Shown: positions 41,906 to 50,098 of the stretch, in pieces
How positions within the stretch are numbered: position 1 is the stretch's first letter
Layout: each line of letters starts with the position of its first letter
NCBI RefSeq assembly: GCF_010634855.1
Contig: NZ_MWLQ01000001.1
Span: 1 to 64,000 of the forward strand
Direction: 5' to 3'
Length of the DNA: 64,000 nt
From: Microbacterium sp. B35-30
Lineage (GTDB): Bacteria; Actinomycetota; Actinomycetes; Actinomycetales; Microbacteriaceae
Notes under the pieces: generated by a model
Seen by the model: the letters and a program-made list of their open reading frames with translations, nothing else
Databases searched by the model: none
Told to the model about the DNA's origin: nothing
Program-made: the position numbers and the translations under genes

Positions 41906-42796
41906 ATGCCTCCCGCCTCTCTGCCGTCTTCGACCGCTGCTGCGCGGGTCGCCGTCGGCGGCCCGGCCTCGTGGAACCACCTCATCCTGCTCGATCGCCT
42001 TCCTGATCCGGTGCCGCATATGCAGTTCGCGCTCGGTGACCACCACACGCTGGGCGGAACCTCTGCCGGGAAGGCGCTGCACCTCGCTGACGAGGGCATC
42101 GAGGTGGCGCTGCACGCGTTGATCGGGGACGACGAGGACGGCCGCCGGGTCGTGACGGCGCTGGCTGCGGGGAACGTACGGCTCGAGGCATATACCTCGG
42201 AGCGCACCGAGCGGCACGCGAACCTGATGACGCCGGCGGGGGAGCGCGTGAGCCTCTACCTCTCGACGCCTTCGTCGCCGTCGGCTGCCGACCTGGATCG
42301 CATGGAGGCCGCCCTCGGTGAGGCCGAGGTCGCCGTGGTGGACCTCAGCGAGGTCGGTGCAGCCCTCGTGGAACGGCGGCTGGTCGGTGCCGCCGGGGCG
42401 CCCATCTGGACCGACCTGCACGACTACGACGGCGCGTCGCCCTTCCACGAGCCATTCGTGCGCGCCGCCGATGTCGTGTTCATGAATGACGACGCCACCG
42501 GCGACCCGTGGGCGCTGATGCAGAGCTGTCTTGACCGCGGTCCGCGCATCGCGGTGTGCACGCTCGGCGCGCAGGGCGCGATCGCCCTCGGGGCGACGGG
42601 GGAGCGGTCGGAGGTGCCCGCCGTGGCGGTCGACGTCATCGACACGAACGGGGCGGGCGATGCGTTCTTCGCGGGGTTCCTCACTGCTTCGCTCGCGGGC
42701 GAGGACTTGACGAGCTGCCTCGCTGCGGGTGCCCGCCAGGCTACGGTCGCGCTCGCATCCGAGCACCTCCACCCCGCCGTCGCGGCTGTCGTCTGA
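41906..42796 (+). CDS. PfkB-family carbohydrate/nucleoside kinase
   Basis: 296-residue ribokinase-fold kinase. The substrate-side motif is GGTSAGKALHLADEG, with ERTERHANLMTPAGERVSLYL in the lid, and the ATP/anion-hole motif is DTNGAGDAFFAGFLTA. The sugar is not identifiable; the Asn/His-rich N-terminus is unlike KdgK. The ATG at 41906 is chosen because the family core begins right after it and the upstream extension crosses the operator-like site at 41862. It probably responds to a LacI-family repressor. Confidence 0.85.
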   Translation: MPPASLPSSTAAARVAVGGPASWNHLILLDRLPDPVPHMQFALGDHHTLGGTSAGKALHLADEGIEVALHALIGDDEDGRRVVTALAAGNVRLEAYTSERTERHANLMTPAGERVSLYLSTPSSPSAADLDRMEAALGEAEVAVVDLSEVGAALVERRLVGAAGAPIWTDLHDYDGASPFHEPFVRAADVVFMNDDATGDPWALMQSCLDRGPRIAVCTLGAQGAIALGATGERSEVPAVAVDVIDTNGAGDAFFAGFLTASLAGEDLTSCLAAGARQATVALASEHLHPAVAAVV

Positions 42797-42829
42797 CGTG
42801 CCACTCTCCGTCAGGTGGTGGATGTGCCT

Positions 42830-43115
42830 CCGCATCGCATCACCCCTCCTCCCGTCGTGCCGGGGCGGATCATTCGGCTCGGCCTCTTCGCGGCGCCTCG
42901 AACGGCGTGGTGATCGCGACCGTCAAACCGCATCATCCCTCCGCGTGTCGTGCAGCGGCGGAGCATACGGCTCGGCATGTTCGCGGCGCCTCGAACGGCG
43001 TGGTGGTGATCGCGACGCTCAGCATCGCATCACCCCTCGGCACGTCACGCGCCGGGATCGGCCCCGCATCTTCAAGCCGCTTCGAAGCGGCGTGGTGATC
43101 TCGACGCGAGTCGAG
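42830..43115. repeat. Three degenerate ~92-bp tandem repeats
   Basis: Blocks starting near 42830, 42930 and 43021 each run from GCATC(GC)ATC..CCCTC to TTCGCGGCGCCTCGAACGG-type sequence and GTGGTGATCGCGAC. The TTC-CGAA core recurs at 42887, 42980 and 43071, giving a 91-93 bp period. The third copy includes the last codons of the HNH gene fragment (stop side at 43072), so the array looks like repeated copies of that gene's 3' end. No gene was found in the first two copies. Confidence 0.8.
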
Positions 43116-43554
43116 TCGGCTCGCTGACCTCGCCGGTGTGCGGATCTGGGGGTGGATGCAGCCAATAGCTGTCGGCGTCGGTCAGAGGATCTCGGGTTCG
43201 GCGTATCCGCCAACCCTGGTTGTGCAGGCGCAGGTGACAGTTGCGGCACAGGGGGATGCCGTCATCGACATCCGTGCGCCCATGGTGCTCCCACCAGTGA
43301 TCCAGATGATGGAACTCGCATTGCGAGATCGGCGCGGCGCACGACGGCCACATGCAGCCGCCGTCGCGCGCGGCGATCGCGATGCGCTGCTTTCGGGTGA
43401 ACAGTCGCAGCTCGCGACCGACGTCGAGAGGTCGTCCTTCGGCGCTCCAGACGACCGGGATGGCGCCGGAATCGCAGAGTCGCGCCTCGACGACGCCCGC
43501 GGGAACCGCCGCGCCACCATCTTCGAAATGCCCCACGCCCATCACAGCCATCAC
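43072..43554 (-). pseudogene. Truncated DUF222 / 13E12-repeat-family HNH endonuclease (C-terminal part)
   Basis: 160 codons corresponding to the C-terminus of actinobacterial DUF222-HNH proteins, which are normally 400-500 residues. The HNH nuclease block is intact (DGGCMWPSCAAP, CEFHHLDHWWEHHG, IPLCRNCHLRLHNQGW), with its Cys zinc knuckles. The DUF222 domain that should precede it is missing; the sequence upstream (43555-43650) does not continue it. This looks like a decayed copy of a multicopy family. Whether the stub is expressed is unclear. Confidence 0.8.
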
Positions 43555-43652
43555 GCCACGGCCCTCGGCTGCAGTGTGATCACGGACGACTCGACGAACG
43601 GCGTCGAGGCCACGAAACGGCCGAGGATCGCCGTCCGCGTAGGCTCGGGCGG

Positions 43653-44099
43653 GTGGCGGACCCGATGCATCTCGACGCGCGCGAAGACTCCGACGCGGTT
43701 GCCGCGGAGGCGCCGCATCGCGGCATCCTTCATCATGTCGAACTGCAGTCGCTCGACCTGGCGGTCACCGGGCCGGCGTTCGACTGGCTGCTCGGCGAAC
43801 TCGGCTACGAGCCGTTCCAGGAGTGGCCGGGAGGCCGCAGCTGGCGGCTCGGTGCCACCTATCTCGTGCTGGCCGTGGCCCCGGGCGCCACCCCACACGA
43901 TCGACGCGGGGCGGGGCTCAGCCATCTCGCGTTCCACGCGGGCACGCGCGGCGACGTCGATCGGCTCTGGGAAGCCGCGCCCGAACACCACTGGCGGAGG
44001 CTCTACGCCGACCGCCATCCATACGCGGGCGGCGGCGACCACTATGCGGCCTTCCTCGAGAACGCCGAGCGCTTCAAGGTGGAGTTGGTCGCGGGCTGA
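43653..44099 (+). CDS. VOC (glyoxalase/bleomycin-resistance fold) protein
   Basis: 148 residues. The VOC beta-alpha-beta pattern with metal-ligand candidates is seen in GILHHVELQSLDLAVTGPAFDWLLGEL, LSHLAFHAGTRGDVDRLW and DHYAAFLENAERFKVELVA. The single-domain length fits a homodimer. Substrate unknown. The GTG at 43653 is seven bases after TAGGCT (43640-43645), so it is probably leaderless; an internal ATG four codons in is possible. Confidence 0.85.
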   Translation: MADPMHLDAREDSDAVAAEAPHRGILHHVELQSLDLAVTGPAFDWLLGELGYEPFQEWPGGRSWRLGATYLVLAVAPGATPHDRRGAGLSHLAFHAGTRGDVDRLWEAAPEHHWRRLYADRHPYAGGGDHYAAFLENAERFKVELVAG

Positions 44100-44315
44100 G
44101 CGCATCGTCCACCTGACGCGCTGGATGCGGACCGGCTCGTCCGGGCTGATCAAGCAGTGGGTGGATGCCTCGGTCGCCCTGTTCTTCGACAATCCGGGCT
44201 TCGCCGCCTCGTGCAGATCCGAACTGTGCGCAGGCTTACCCCCGGCCCGACGTGATGAAGGATGGCGTGGGGTGCGCCGCGCTCGTTACCGTGATGATGG
44301 GAGGCGCTCAAGACG
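44100..44315. other. Unassigned stretch in the accessory region
   Basis: 216 bases between the VOC gene and a small hypothetical gene. Short frames exist (for example around 44115-44230, encoding TRWMRTGSSGLIKQW-like sequence) but none has a start with ribosome site and a family match, so they may be gene debris. Confidence 0.4.
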
Positions 44316-44603
44316 ATGGAGCTGTGGGGCGGCAAGGTCGTGGGCGGCAGATGTCGCGCTGGTGAGGTAGCTGGGCGCGCCATTCTCTTCGTTCCGCTCC
44401 AGGGCATCTGGGAGCTGCACGACCTGCCGTGGGACCGCCCCGACGACGAGTGCGACGACTCGTACTGGGAAGACGACCAGAGGACTCTCGACGTCACCAA
44501 CGGCTGGGATATCGACTGGGTTGACCCGTCTCAGATTCGCAGCTTCATCGCTGAACACTTCGGCGGTCTGAACGCGGAGGACTTGGTGGGTAGGTCTGCC
44601 TAG
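44316..44603 (+). CDS. Small hypothetical protein
   Basis: 95 residues, unrecognised. The C-terminal two-thirds are acidic and Trp-rich (GIWELHDLPWDRPDDECDDSYW, DVTNGWDIDWVDPSQIRSFIAEHFGG), which looks like a real soluble domain. The basic N-terminus is less convincing. GGGAGGCG lies 11 bases before the ATG. The surroundings are decayed (HNH stub, unassigned DNA), so it may be an immunity-like or orphan gene, but nothing in the sequence proves that. Confidence 0.55.
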   Translation: MELWGGKVVGGRCRAGEVAGRAILFVPLQGIWELHDLPWDRPDDECDDSYWEDDQRTLDVTNGWDIDWVDPSQIRSFIAEHFGGLNAEDLVGRSA

Positions 44604-44732
44604 CGTCCGTCCGACGGGGAGAGCGTAGTCATCGTGTCCGGCGTAGTTCCCGTCGCTCGCTCTTTCACCCCCCGATGCGTCTGGTCCGTCGAAGGGTCGT
44701 CAGGCTCGCCGTGCCCGCCTACGCTCATCGGT

Positions 44733-45491
44733 GTGGCGGACGGCATGCATTTCGAGAAGCTCGCCGACGAGTACGCCACCGCGCGCCCGTCCTACCCGCC
44801 GCAGCTGTGGCGCCGCCTGCACGACCTCGGGTTGCTGCGTCCGGGGACGACGGCGCTCGATCTGGGTGCCGGCAGCGGGCAGGCGACCGGAACGCTCTTG
44901 GCCGCCGGGCTGCGCGTGACAGCGATCGAGCCCGGCCGCCGACTGTCCCGCCTTCTTCGTGAGTCCTATCCGACCGCGACGGTGCAGGTCGCTCGCGCCG
45001 AAGACGTGGAGCTACCCGCGTCGAGCTTCGACCTCGTCGTCGCCGCGACGGCGATCCACTGGATGGACCTGTCGATCGTGCTTCCCCGTGTGCGCACGGC
45101 GCTCACGGACGGCGGGCGCCTGGCCGTGTGGCGCAACGTCTTCGGCGACTTCGAGGCACCTCCGACACCGTTCCGCGAGCGCGTCGCCGAGATCGTCCGA
45201 GCGCGCCGGGCGCCGGCGCGGACGGGTCCGCCCGCCGAGGACCTCACCGCAATGACCGGTGCGCTGACGGAGTCCGGCCTATTCACGGTGGCGGATGCCT
45301 CGACCTACCGCTGGAGTCTCGACCTCGACGCCGACGGGGTCGGCAGCCTCTTCCGCACGTTCAGCGACTGGTCTCCTGCCGAGGTGGCGCAGGCCGTGGA
45401 CGCCGTGAGGGAGCTCGGCGGCACCGTCACCGAGCACTACTCCTCGTGGCTGCTCGTGCTTGCCCCGACGTCTCGCGAGAGCGGGTCCTGA
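44733..45491 (+). CDS. Class I SAM-dependent methyltransferase
   Basis: 252 residues. SAM motif I is ALDLGAGSGQATGTLLAAG, motif II VTAIEPGR and motif IV FDLVVAATAIHWMD, where the HWMD sequence marks the methyltransferase-11 subgroup near ubiquinone/trans-aconitate-like enzymes. Substrate unknown. GTG at 44733 is chosen because TACGCT (44720-44725) lies seven bases upstream, a leaderless pattern seen repeatedly here; ATG at 44745 is the alternative. Confidence 0.87.
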   Translation: MADGMHFEKLADEYATARPSYPPQLWRRLHDLGLLRPGTTALDLGAGSGQATGTLLAAGLRVTAIEPGRRLSRLLRESYPTATVQVARAEDVELPASSFDLVVAATAIHWMDLSIVLPRVRTALTDGGRLAVWRNVFGDFEAPPTPFRERVAEIVRARRAPARTGPPAEDLTAMTGALTESGLFTVADASTYRWSLDLDADGVGSLFRTFSDWSPAEVAQAVDAVRELGGTVTEHYSSWLLVLAPTSRESGS

Positions 45492-45529
45492 CGCCTCACG
45501 AGCGCGGGAAGCCTCCCCAGGCGGGGCGT

Positions 45530-47659
45530 CTACCGCAGCGCCGCCGCCGGCTCGGGGCGGTGCACACCGCGCGGCCGGTACCCGAGGGCGTCGGATACTC
45601 CTGCAAGGTCGGCGAGGTACCAGAGGATCGCGAGCCACATCTCGGTGCCCTGGAGCCCGGGCTCGGTCTCGGCGAGTCCCCGGGCAGCCGGTGTCGGCTC
45701 GCGGAACGAGAACCCGGCGTCCGGCGTCCACGTCGAGAGCGCGTCCGACAGCAATCGTGCGGCGAGGTCCCGCACGTCGTCGCCGCGATAGCCGGTTCCG
45801 CGGGTGAGCCACAGCGGGTGCGCGACGTCGAGCACGTTGCACGCGTTGCGCGCGCCCGGGGCGAACCAGCGGGGATCGCGCGCGTGGCGCAGCACGGTAT
45901 CGATCACGCGCTCGGGGTAGGGGAGCGGCATCCCGAACTGTGCGAAGGTGCCGCGCGAGGCCCGGTAGAAGCCGTTCACCACGGGCAGCAGCCCGCCGTC
46001 GGCGGTCGCCGCACCCCACATGCCGGTGTGCGGGTCGGCGTTGAGGGTCAGCCAGCCGAACAGCGCCTCCTCCACACCCGCCGGAATCGGATGCCCCGCC
46101 CGCCGTGTCCACAGAATCGCGGTGCCGAAGCCGTCGATGTGGTGTCCGGCGTTCCACGCGTCGGACCCCCACGGCAGACTCTCGCAGAACTCGACCACGC
46201 GCTCCGGCGTGGCCGCGGTGACCCACGTGAGAGGAGCCGGAAACGCCGACCCGAGCAGATCCAGCCCGTACCCGACGCTCAGCACGTGGTACGCGACGTC
46301 GCCGTGCGAGAAGCCGAGGCCCGCCTGCTGCTGTCCGTCCGCGTCGAGGGGTGCGACGGCGCCGGTCGCGGCATCCTGCCAGTCCTGCAGCCGCAGGATC
46401 TGCGCGGCCGCGGGAGCCTGCGGGGGCGCCGTGCGGAGCAGCAGGTCGGCGATCTCGACCGCATCGGCCTGCGCACGAATCGTCGGCGCCGTACCGGGAC
46501 GGTCGGCGAAGAGTCCGAGGTCGTCGTTCCATGCGCGCTGGAGGAGAGTGGATGCCTCCGCCCGAGCGCGTGCGGCGAGCTCAGCGACCCGCTCGGCAAG
46601 GCCGGTGGTGTCGTCCACGCTCGACGCCGGCGCTCCAGTCGAGGCCGGTGCCGCGGTCGGTGCCGGGGTCGGGGTCGGGGTCGAGCCGAAGGTCGCCGCG
46701 GGGATAGGGTCAGCAGCCAGGGCGGAGGTTGAGTGAGCGACCGGCGCCGACACAGCGACCTTCGCCGACCCAGCGACCGGGGCCGAGCCAGCCACCGAGG
46801 CGCCGGCTGAGTCAGCGGTCGGGTCCCCGAGGGAGTCGGCGACCGACGCTGAAGTCGCGGCGGAGGGTGGAGGTCCGTCAGCGCTCACGGCATCGCCATC
46901 GCGGGCTGCGGCCTGCGCCACGATTGCGCGCATGGCCGCCGCGGCGGCGAAGGCCGCGCCGGTCTCGCTGACGGGGGCACCCTCCTCGGCCGCGCTCTCC
47001 GCAACCGCCTGGACACCCGCACCAGTACCGGCACCGCCGTCCACGCCGCGCGCGGCGGCATCGGCAGCCGCGTCCGGCGCGACCCCGGTGTCGTCCGGCT
47101 CGACGCGCCAGCGGATGAACCGCGCGGGGTTGCCGCCGACGACGGCGCCGGCGGGGACGTCCTTGGTGACCACGGCGCTCGCGGCGAGCACCGAGTGGGA
47201 GCCGACGCGGACGCCGTCGAGGATCACGACGTGGGAGCCGATCCACACGTCGTCGCCGATCTCGATGCCCTTCGAGGTGAGCGGCTGCCGGAAGACCGGT
47301 GTGCCGGATTCCATCGAGTGGTTGAAGCCGAGGATCGACGTGTGTGCGCCGATGCGCACGCCGTCGCCCATGGTGACGCGTCCGCGGATGACCGTGTAGG
47401 GGTTGATGCTGCAGTCGGCCCCTGCGTTGAGATCACCGGTGAGGTAGGCGCCGGCGGCCACGTAGGTGCGGTCACCGAGGCGCAGCGCGTCGTTGTCGAT
47501 CGACGCGAGCTCCGAGACGAAGCACTGCTCTCCGAGCGCGTGATCGGCGCGGCCTTCGACCAGTGCGTGCTGGATCGCGAGCTGCGCGTCGCGCTCGTCG
47601 ACCGAGGCTTCGCGCCAGAAATCCCAGGGCGAGTACTCGTGGGCGGCGATCGCTGGCAT
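45530..47659 (-). CDS. Fusion: left-handed beta-helix acyltransferase + C-terminal alpha/alpha-toroid domain
   Basis: 709 residues. Residues of about 45-185 form a hexapeptide-repeat acetyltransferase (YVAAGAYLTGDLNAGADC, VTMGDGVRIGAHTSILGFNH, EIGDDVWIGSHVVILDGV, VVTKDVPAGAVVGGNPARFI). Residues of about 190-350 are an Ala/Ser/Pro-rich linker with SVAGSAPVAGSAKVAVSAPVA-like repeats. The last 350 residues are helical with repeating W/H motifs (DAWNAGHHIDGFGTAILW, GLQGTEMWLAILWYLADL), resembling an alpha/alpha toroid; its activity is unknown. The ATG lies four bases after the 3' end of the tRNA-Gly gene, with no ribosome site. Confidence 0.78.
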   Translation of the reverse strand: MPAIAAHEYSPWDFWREASVDERDAQLAIQHALVEGRADHALGEQCFVSELASIDNDALRLGDRTYVAAGAYLTGDLNAGADCSINPYTVIRGRVTMGDGVRIGAHTSILGFNHSMESGTPVFRQPLTSKGIEIGDDVWIGSHVVILDGVRVGSHSVLAASAVVTKDVPAGAVVGGNPARFIRWRVEPDDTGVAPDAAADAAARGVDGGAGTGAGVQAVAESAAEEGAPVSETGAAFAAAAAMRAIVAQAAARDGDAVSADGPPPSAATSASVADSLGDPTADSAGASVAGSAPVAGSAKVAVSAPVAHSTSALAADPIPAATFGSTPTPTPAPTAAPASTGAPASSVDDTTGLAERVAELAARARAEASTLLQRAWNDDLGLFADRPGTAPTIRAQADAVEIADLLLRTAPPQAPAAAQILRLQDWQDAATGAVAPLDADGQQQAGLGFSHGDVAYHVLSVGYGLDLLGSAFPAPLTWVTAATPERVVEFCESLPWGSDAWNAGHHIDGFGTAILWTRRAGHPIPAGVEEALFGWLTLNADPHTGMWGAATADGGLLPVVNGFYRASRGTFAQFGMPLPYPERVIDTVLRHARDPRWFAPGARNACNVLDVAHPLWLTRGTGYRGDDVRDLAARLLSDALSTWTPDAGFSFREPTPAARGLAETEPGLQGTEMWLAILWYLADLAGVSDALGYRPRGVHRPEPAAALR

Positions 47660-47663
47660 AGAG

Positions 47664-47734
47664 AGGGGATGACGGGAATCGAACCCGCGCTATCAGCTTG
47701 GGAAGCTGAAGTTCTGCCATTGAACTACATCCCC
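47664..47734 (-). tRNA. tRNA-Gly (CCC)
   Basis: 71-base cloverleaf on the minus strand: acceptor GGGGATG/CATCCCC, anticodon stem TCAGC-GCTGA around loop TTCCCAA (anticodon CCC), T-arm GCGGG-TTCGATT-CCCGT and discriminator T. CCA is not encoded; CTCT follows directly and then the ATG of the acyltransferase gene. A -10-like TATCCT (complement of 47758-47763) lies upstream. Confidence 0.95.
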
Positions 47735-48018
47735 GTGCAGCCTTTCGGCGCGTGGCAAGGATAACAGAGCGGATGCCGTGCGCACGAAGTCGCGGCATCC
47801 GTCACCGTCGTCCGAGGTCACTGATGGCGAAGTCTGTTACCGATCTTCCACAGAGCTCAAGCTTGGAGCAGTCGGAGCACCGTCACCGGGACGCTGTCGC
47901 GGGCGGGTGATGCGGGACTCCCCGCTGGTGACTGTCGTTGGGCGCTCCGACTCGAACACGAGCACCCGTGGGGACCGGCTATCGGGCGGGCGCGCTGGAG
48001 CTCACCGCGGTGCTCCGG
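47735..48018. other. Intergenic region between MerR gene and tRNA-Gly
   Basis: 284 bases with no credible gene. It holds the tRNA promoter -10, a 9-bp inverted repeat CGGATGCCG/CGGCATCCG (47770-47778 with 47793-47801), and the downstream flank of the MerR gene. Confidence 0.6.
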
Positions 48019-48795
48019 TCACTCGCGCGGCACCGCTACGCCGGCGGTACGCAGCTTGGCTTCAGTGAGCGCGGTCAATCGGGCTGAGATGGGTGCCTGG
48101 TCCTGGCCATGGTTGTTGATCAGCGCGTACTTGGCGGCGGCCTCAGTCCAGGCGCGCATGATCTCGGGGTCGCCGAGGAGGTCCCGGTTGGCGAGGTAGT
48201 GGTCGGCCGTGGCGGTGGCGAGTTCCTCGATGCGCGGATCGTCGGCGTCCCAAGCCTCGGCCTCCCAACTGCGCTTGGTCAGGTCGACGAACACGGGATC
48301 GTCGAGCCGGAGTTCGATCTGGGCGAGGAAGCTCTCGAAGCCCACTGGCAGCAGCGCTCGAGCCAGCACGAATCCCTCACGTTGGCCGACCACGTAATCG
48401 GGACTGAAGCCGAGGGCGCGCATCCGGTCGAGCACGGCGCACGCCCGGTCCGGCAGGAGAGCCCGGTCGCCGTCGGCGAGCCGGTGCAGCGTGTCGCGGC
48501 GTGCGATCAACGCCGAGATCTGACCGGTAAGTCGCTGTTCGACGTCGACGAGGGCGGCGGCGAACTGCTCCGTGCCGGCGTCGAGCAGGGGCCCGATCTC
48601 GACCAGCGGCACCCCGGCGGCCGCTAAGGTGCGAACCTGGACCAGCCGCAGCAGCTCGCTCGATCCGTAACGCCGATAGCCAGAACTGTCACGGCCCGGC
48701 TCTTCGACCAGCCCGAGCCGGTGGTAGTGCCGCACGGTCTTCACCGTGACGCCGGCGAAGGTCGCCGCAAGCCCGATCGTCAGTCCGCCGCCCAT
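48019..48795 (-). CDS. MerR-family regulator with TipAS-like effector region
   Basis: 258 residues. The HTH is LTIGLAATFAGVTVKTVRHYHRLGLVEEP, with SGYRRYGSSELLRLVQVRTLAAAGVPLVEI forming the wing and start of the dimer helix. The C-terminal 130 residues are helical and acidic, similar in length to TipA-type ligand domains. It lies three bases after the stop of the hydrolase gene, in the same operon, and probably binds the 19-bp-spacer promoter at 49618-49648, activating both genes. Confidence 0.88.
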   Translation of the reverse strand: MGGGLTIGLAATFAGVTVKTVRHYHRLGLVEEPGRDSSGYRRYGSSELLRLVQVRTLAAAGVPLVEIGPLLDAGTEQFAAALVDVEQRLTGQISALIARRDTLHRLADGDRALLPDRACAVLDRMRALGFSPDYVVGQREGFVLARALLPVGFESFLAQIELRLDDPVFVDLTKRSWEAEAWDADDPRIEELATATADHYLANRDLLGDPEIMRAWTEAAAKYALINNHGQDQAPISARLTALTEAKLRTAGVAVPRE

Positions 48796-48798
48796 GCC

Positions 48799-49611
48799 CT
48801 AACGACCCGGCCGTTCGAGGGCTGCCACCTCGCGCACGGCGACAGCAACGGCGATGGAGTCCTTCCTCAGGACGCTTCCGTGGTTGCTTCCGACCTTCGC
48901 GCTCACCTTCAGGTTCGGGTTGCGGACCAGCAGCGGGTCGATGGCCTTGCGCATCTGCTCCTGCAGGTCGTCGCGGCTTCCGAGGGCCTCTCCGGATGCG
49001 ACGACGTACCGGACTGGCACGACCATGCCGTCGAGTACAGGCGCGAGGGCGGCGTGGAGCAGGTGGGACTCGATGGCAAGATCCGCGTGGGTCTCGGCGG
49101 AGAACCGCGCGGCCAGACCCAACGGGCGAACCAGCGGCATCAGCGGCTTCAATCGCTTGAACACCTTCCGGATCTCGTCGTGGCCGGCCTCGTCCGTCCA
49201 GCCGGCCGGATACGGGCCATCGACACCCACCACACCCAGTGCGCGGGCTGGGTTGCGACTCGCCCAGTGCACACCGAGCAGGGCTCCGTACGACCAACCG
49301 ACCAGCAGCGGACGGTCCACGCCCCTCGCATCGAGGACGGCGTCGATGTCGCGCATGCAGGCCTCGAACGAGTAGTCGGTCGCGAGCTTGGACTTCCCAC
49401 GTGCCCGTTCGTCGAAGGTGATGTGGCGGTAGCCCGGTCCGAGCTCTGCGATGACGCGCTGCCAGTGCCGCTTGGAGGCATATGAGCCGTTCAGATAGAC
49501 GACGGGGGTGCCCGGACCACCGGTGTCTGTGACGGCCAGGGCCGTGTCCTCGATTGACACCATGCCGGTCCATGCGGGGTTTGTGGCTGTCGTTGCGCTC
49601 GTCGTATTCAT
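48799..49611 (-). CDS. Alpha/beta hydrolase, MerR-controlled
   Basis: 270-residue alpha/beta hydrolase. The oxyanion block is VVYLNGSYASKRHW (NG instead of HG), nucleophile Ser in VGWSYGALLG, and the C-terminal catalytic His in VGSNHGSVLR. FDERARGKSKL follows strand 4 as in haloalkane-dehalogenase-like hydrolases. Substrate unknown. The ATG at 49611 is preferred over an upstream GTG because it lies six bases after -10 AAGGCT. The downstream MerR gene is co-transcribed. Confidence 0.84.
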   Translation of the reverse strand: MNTTSATTATNPAWTGMVSIEDTALAVTDTGGPGTPVVYLNGSYASKRHWQRVIAELGPGYRHITFDERARGKSKLATDYSFEACMRDIDAVLDARGVDRPLLVGWSYGALLGVHWASRNPARALGVVGVDGPYPAGWTDEAGHDEIRKVFKRLKPLMPLVRPLGLAARFSAETHADLAIESHLLHAALAPVLDGMVVPVRYVVASGEALGSRDDLQEQMRKAIDPLLVRNPNLKVSAKVGSNHGSVLRKDSIAVAVAVREVAALERPGR

Positions 49612-49617
49612 GGTGTC

Positions 49618-49648
49618 AGCCTTCACCTTGACCCAAGGTCAAGGTCAA
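49618..49648 (-). promoter_or_regulatory. MerR-type 19-bp-spacer promoter of the hydrolase-merR operon
   Basis: On the minus strand: -35 TTGACC (complement of 49643-49648), 19-base spacer (49624-49642), -10 AAGGCT (complement of 49618-49623), then six bases to ATG. The dyad ACCTTGAC-n5-GTCAAGGT (49625-49632 with 49638-49645) fills the spacer. This matches MerR-type promoter geometry and implies a leaderless mRNA. Confidence 0.82.
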
Positions 49649-49657
49649 TACCCGTCC

Positions 49658-50089
49658 TCAGGCCAAGAGCTTCGTGAGCAGTTGGACGAATGTGCGTGCT
49701 TCGTGCGTGGTGAGGGGCGCGAGTAATTCCACTTGGACGGCCTCGACCATCGACTCCAGCTCTGCGAGTCGTTCGACGCCCGCGTCGGTGACGATGACCG
49801 CGTTCCTTCGCCGGTCGGTCGGATCCGGCTCGCGACGGGCAAGACCCCAGTGGGCCAAGTCGTCGAGCGTCGCCACGACGTCACTCCGGTCGAGGCCGGC
49901 GAGCCGGCCCAGGTCGGCCTGACTCACTGGCCCTGCTTGTTCCATCGCCGCGAGCAGGCGGTAGTGGTAGCCGCGCACTCCGGCCGCCGCAAACGATTCG
50001 GCGAGCAGAGCATGTGCTCGAGCGCTCAGTCGGTTGACGAGCCATGTGGGCTTCTCCGCGACACGCGAGGCGATCTCCATGAGCTGCAT
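49658..50089 (-). CDS. MarR-family transcriptional regulator
   Basis: 143 residues. The winged helix is visible: RGYHYRLLAAMEQAGPVSQADLGRLAGLDRSDVVATLDDL, LARREPDPTDRRRNAVIVTDAG (wing with the DRR motif), then the C-terminal dimer helix. The ATG at 50089 begins just before the natural family start; ATG at 50080 is also possible, and further upstream ATGs lie in the operator. It is divergent from an FAD oxidoreductase, with a long inverted repeat between them. Ligand unknown. Confidence 0.9.
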   Translation of the reverse strand: MQLMEIASRVAEKPTWLVNRLSARAHALLAESFAAAGVRGYHYRLLAAMEQAGPVSQADLGRLAGLDRSDVVATLDDLAHWGLARREPDPTDRRRNAVIVTDAGVERLAELESMVEAVQVELLAPLTTHEARTFVQLLTKLLA

Positions 50090-50098
50090 CTTACGGGG

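Noticed and set aside
42830..43115. Possible CRISPR array from three regular repeats
   Set aside because: Repeats are ~92 bp, degenerate and adjacent without unique spacers; they match the end of the HNH fragment.
44100..44315. Small coding frame between VOC and hypothetical genes
   Set aside because: Readable peptide but no start with ribosome site, no family and debris-like surroundings; recorded only as unassigned DNA.
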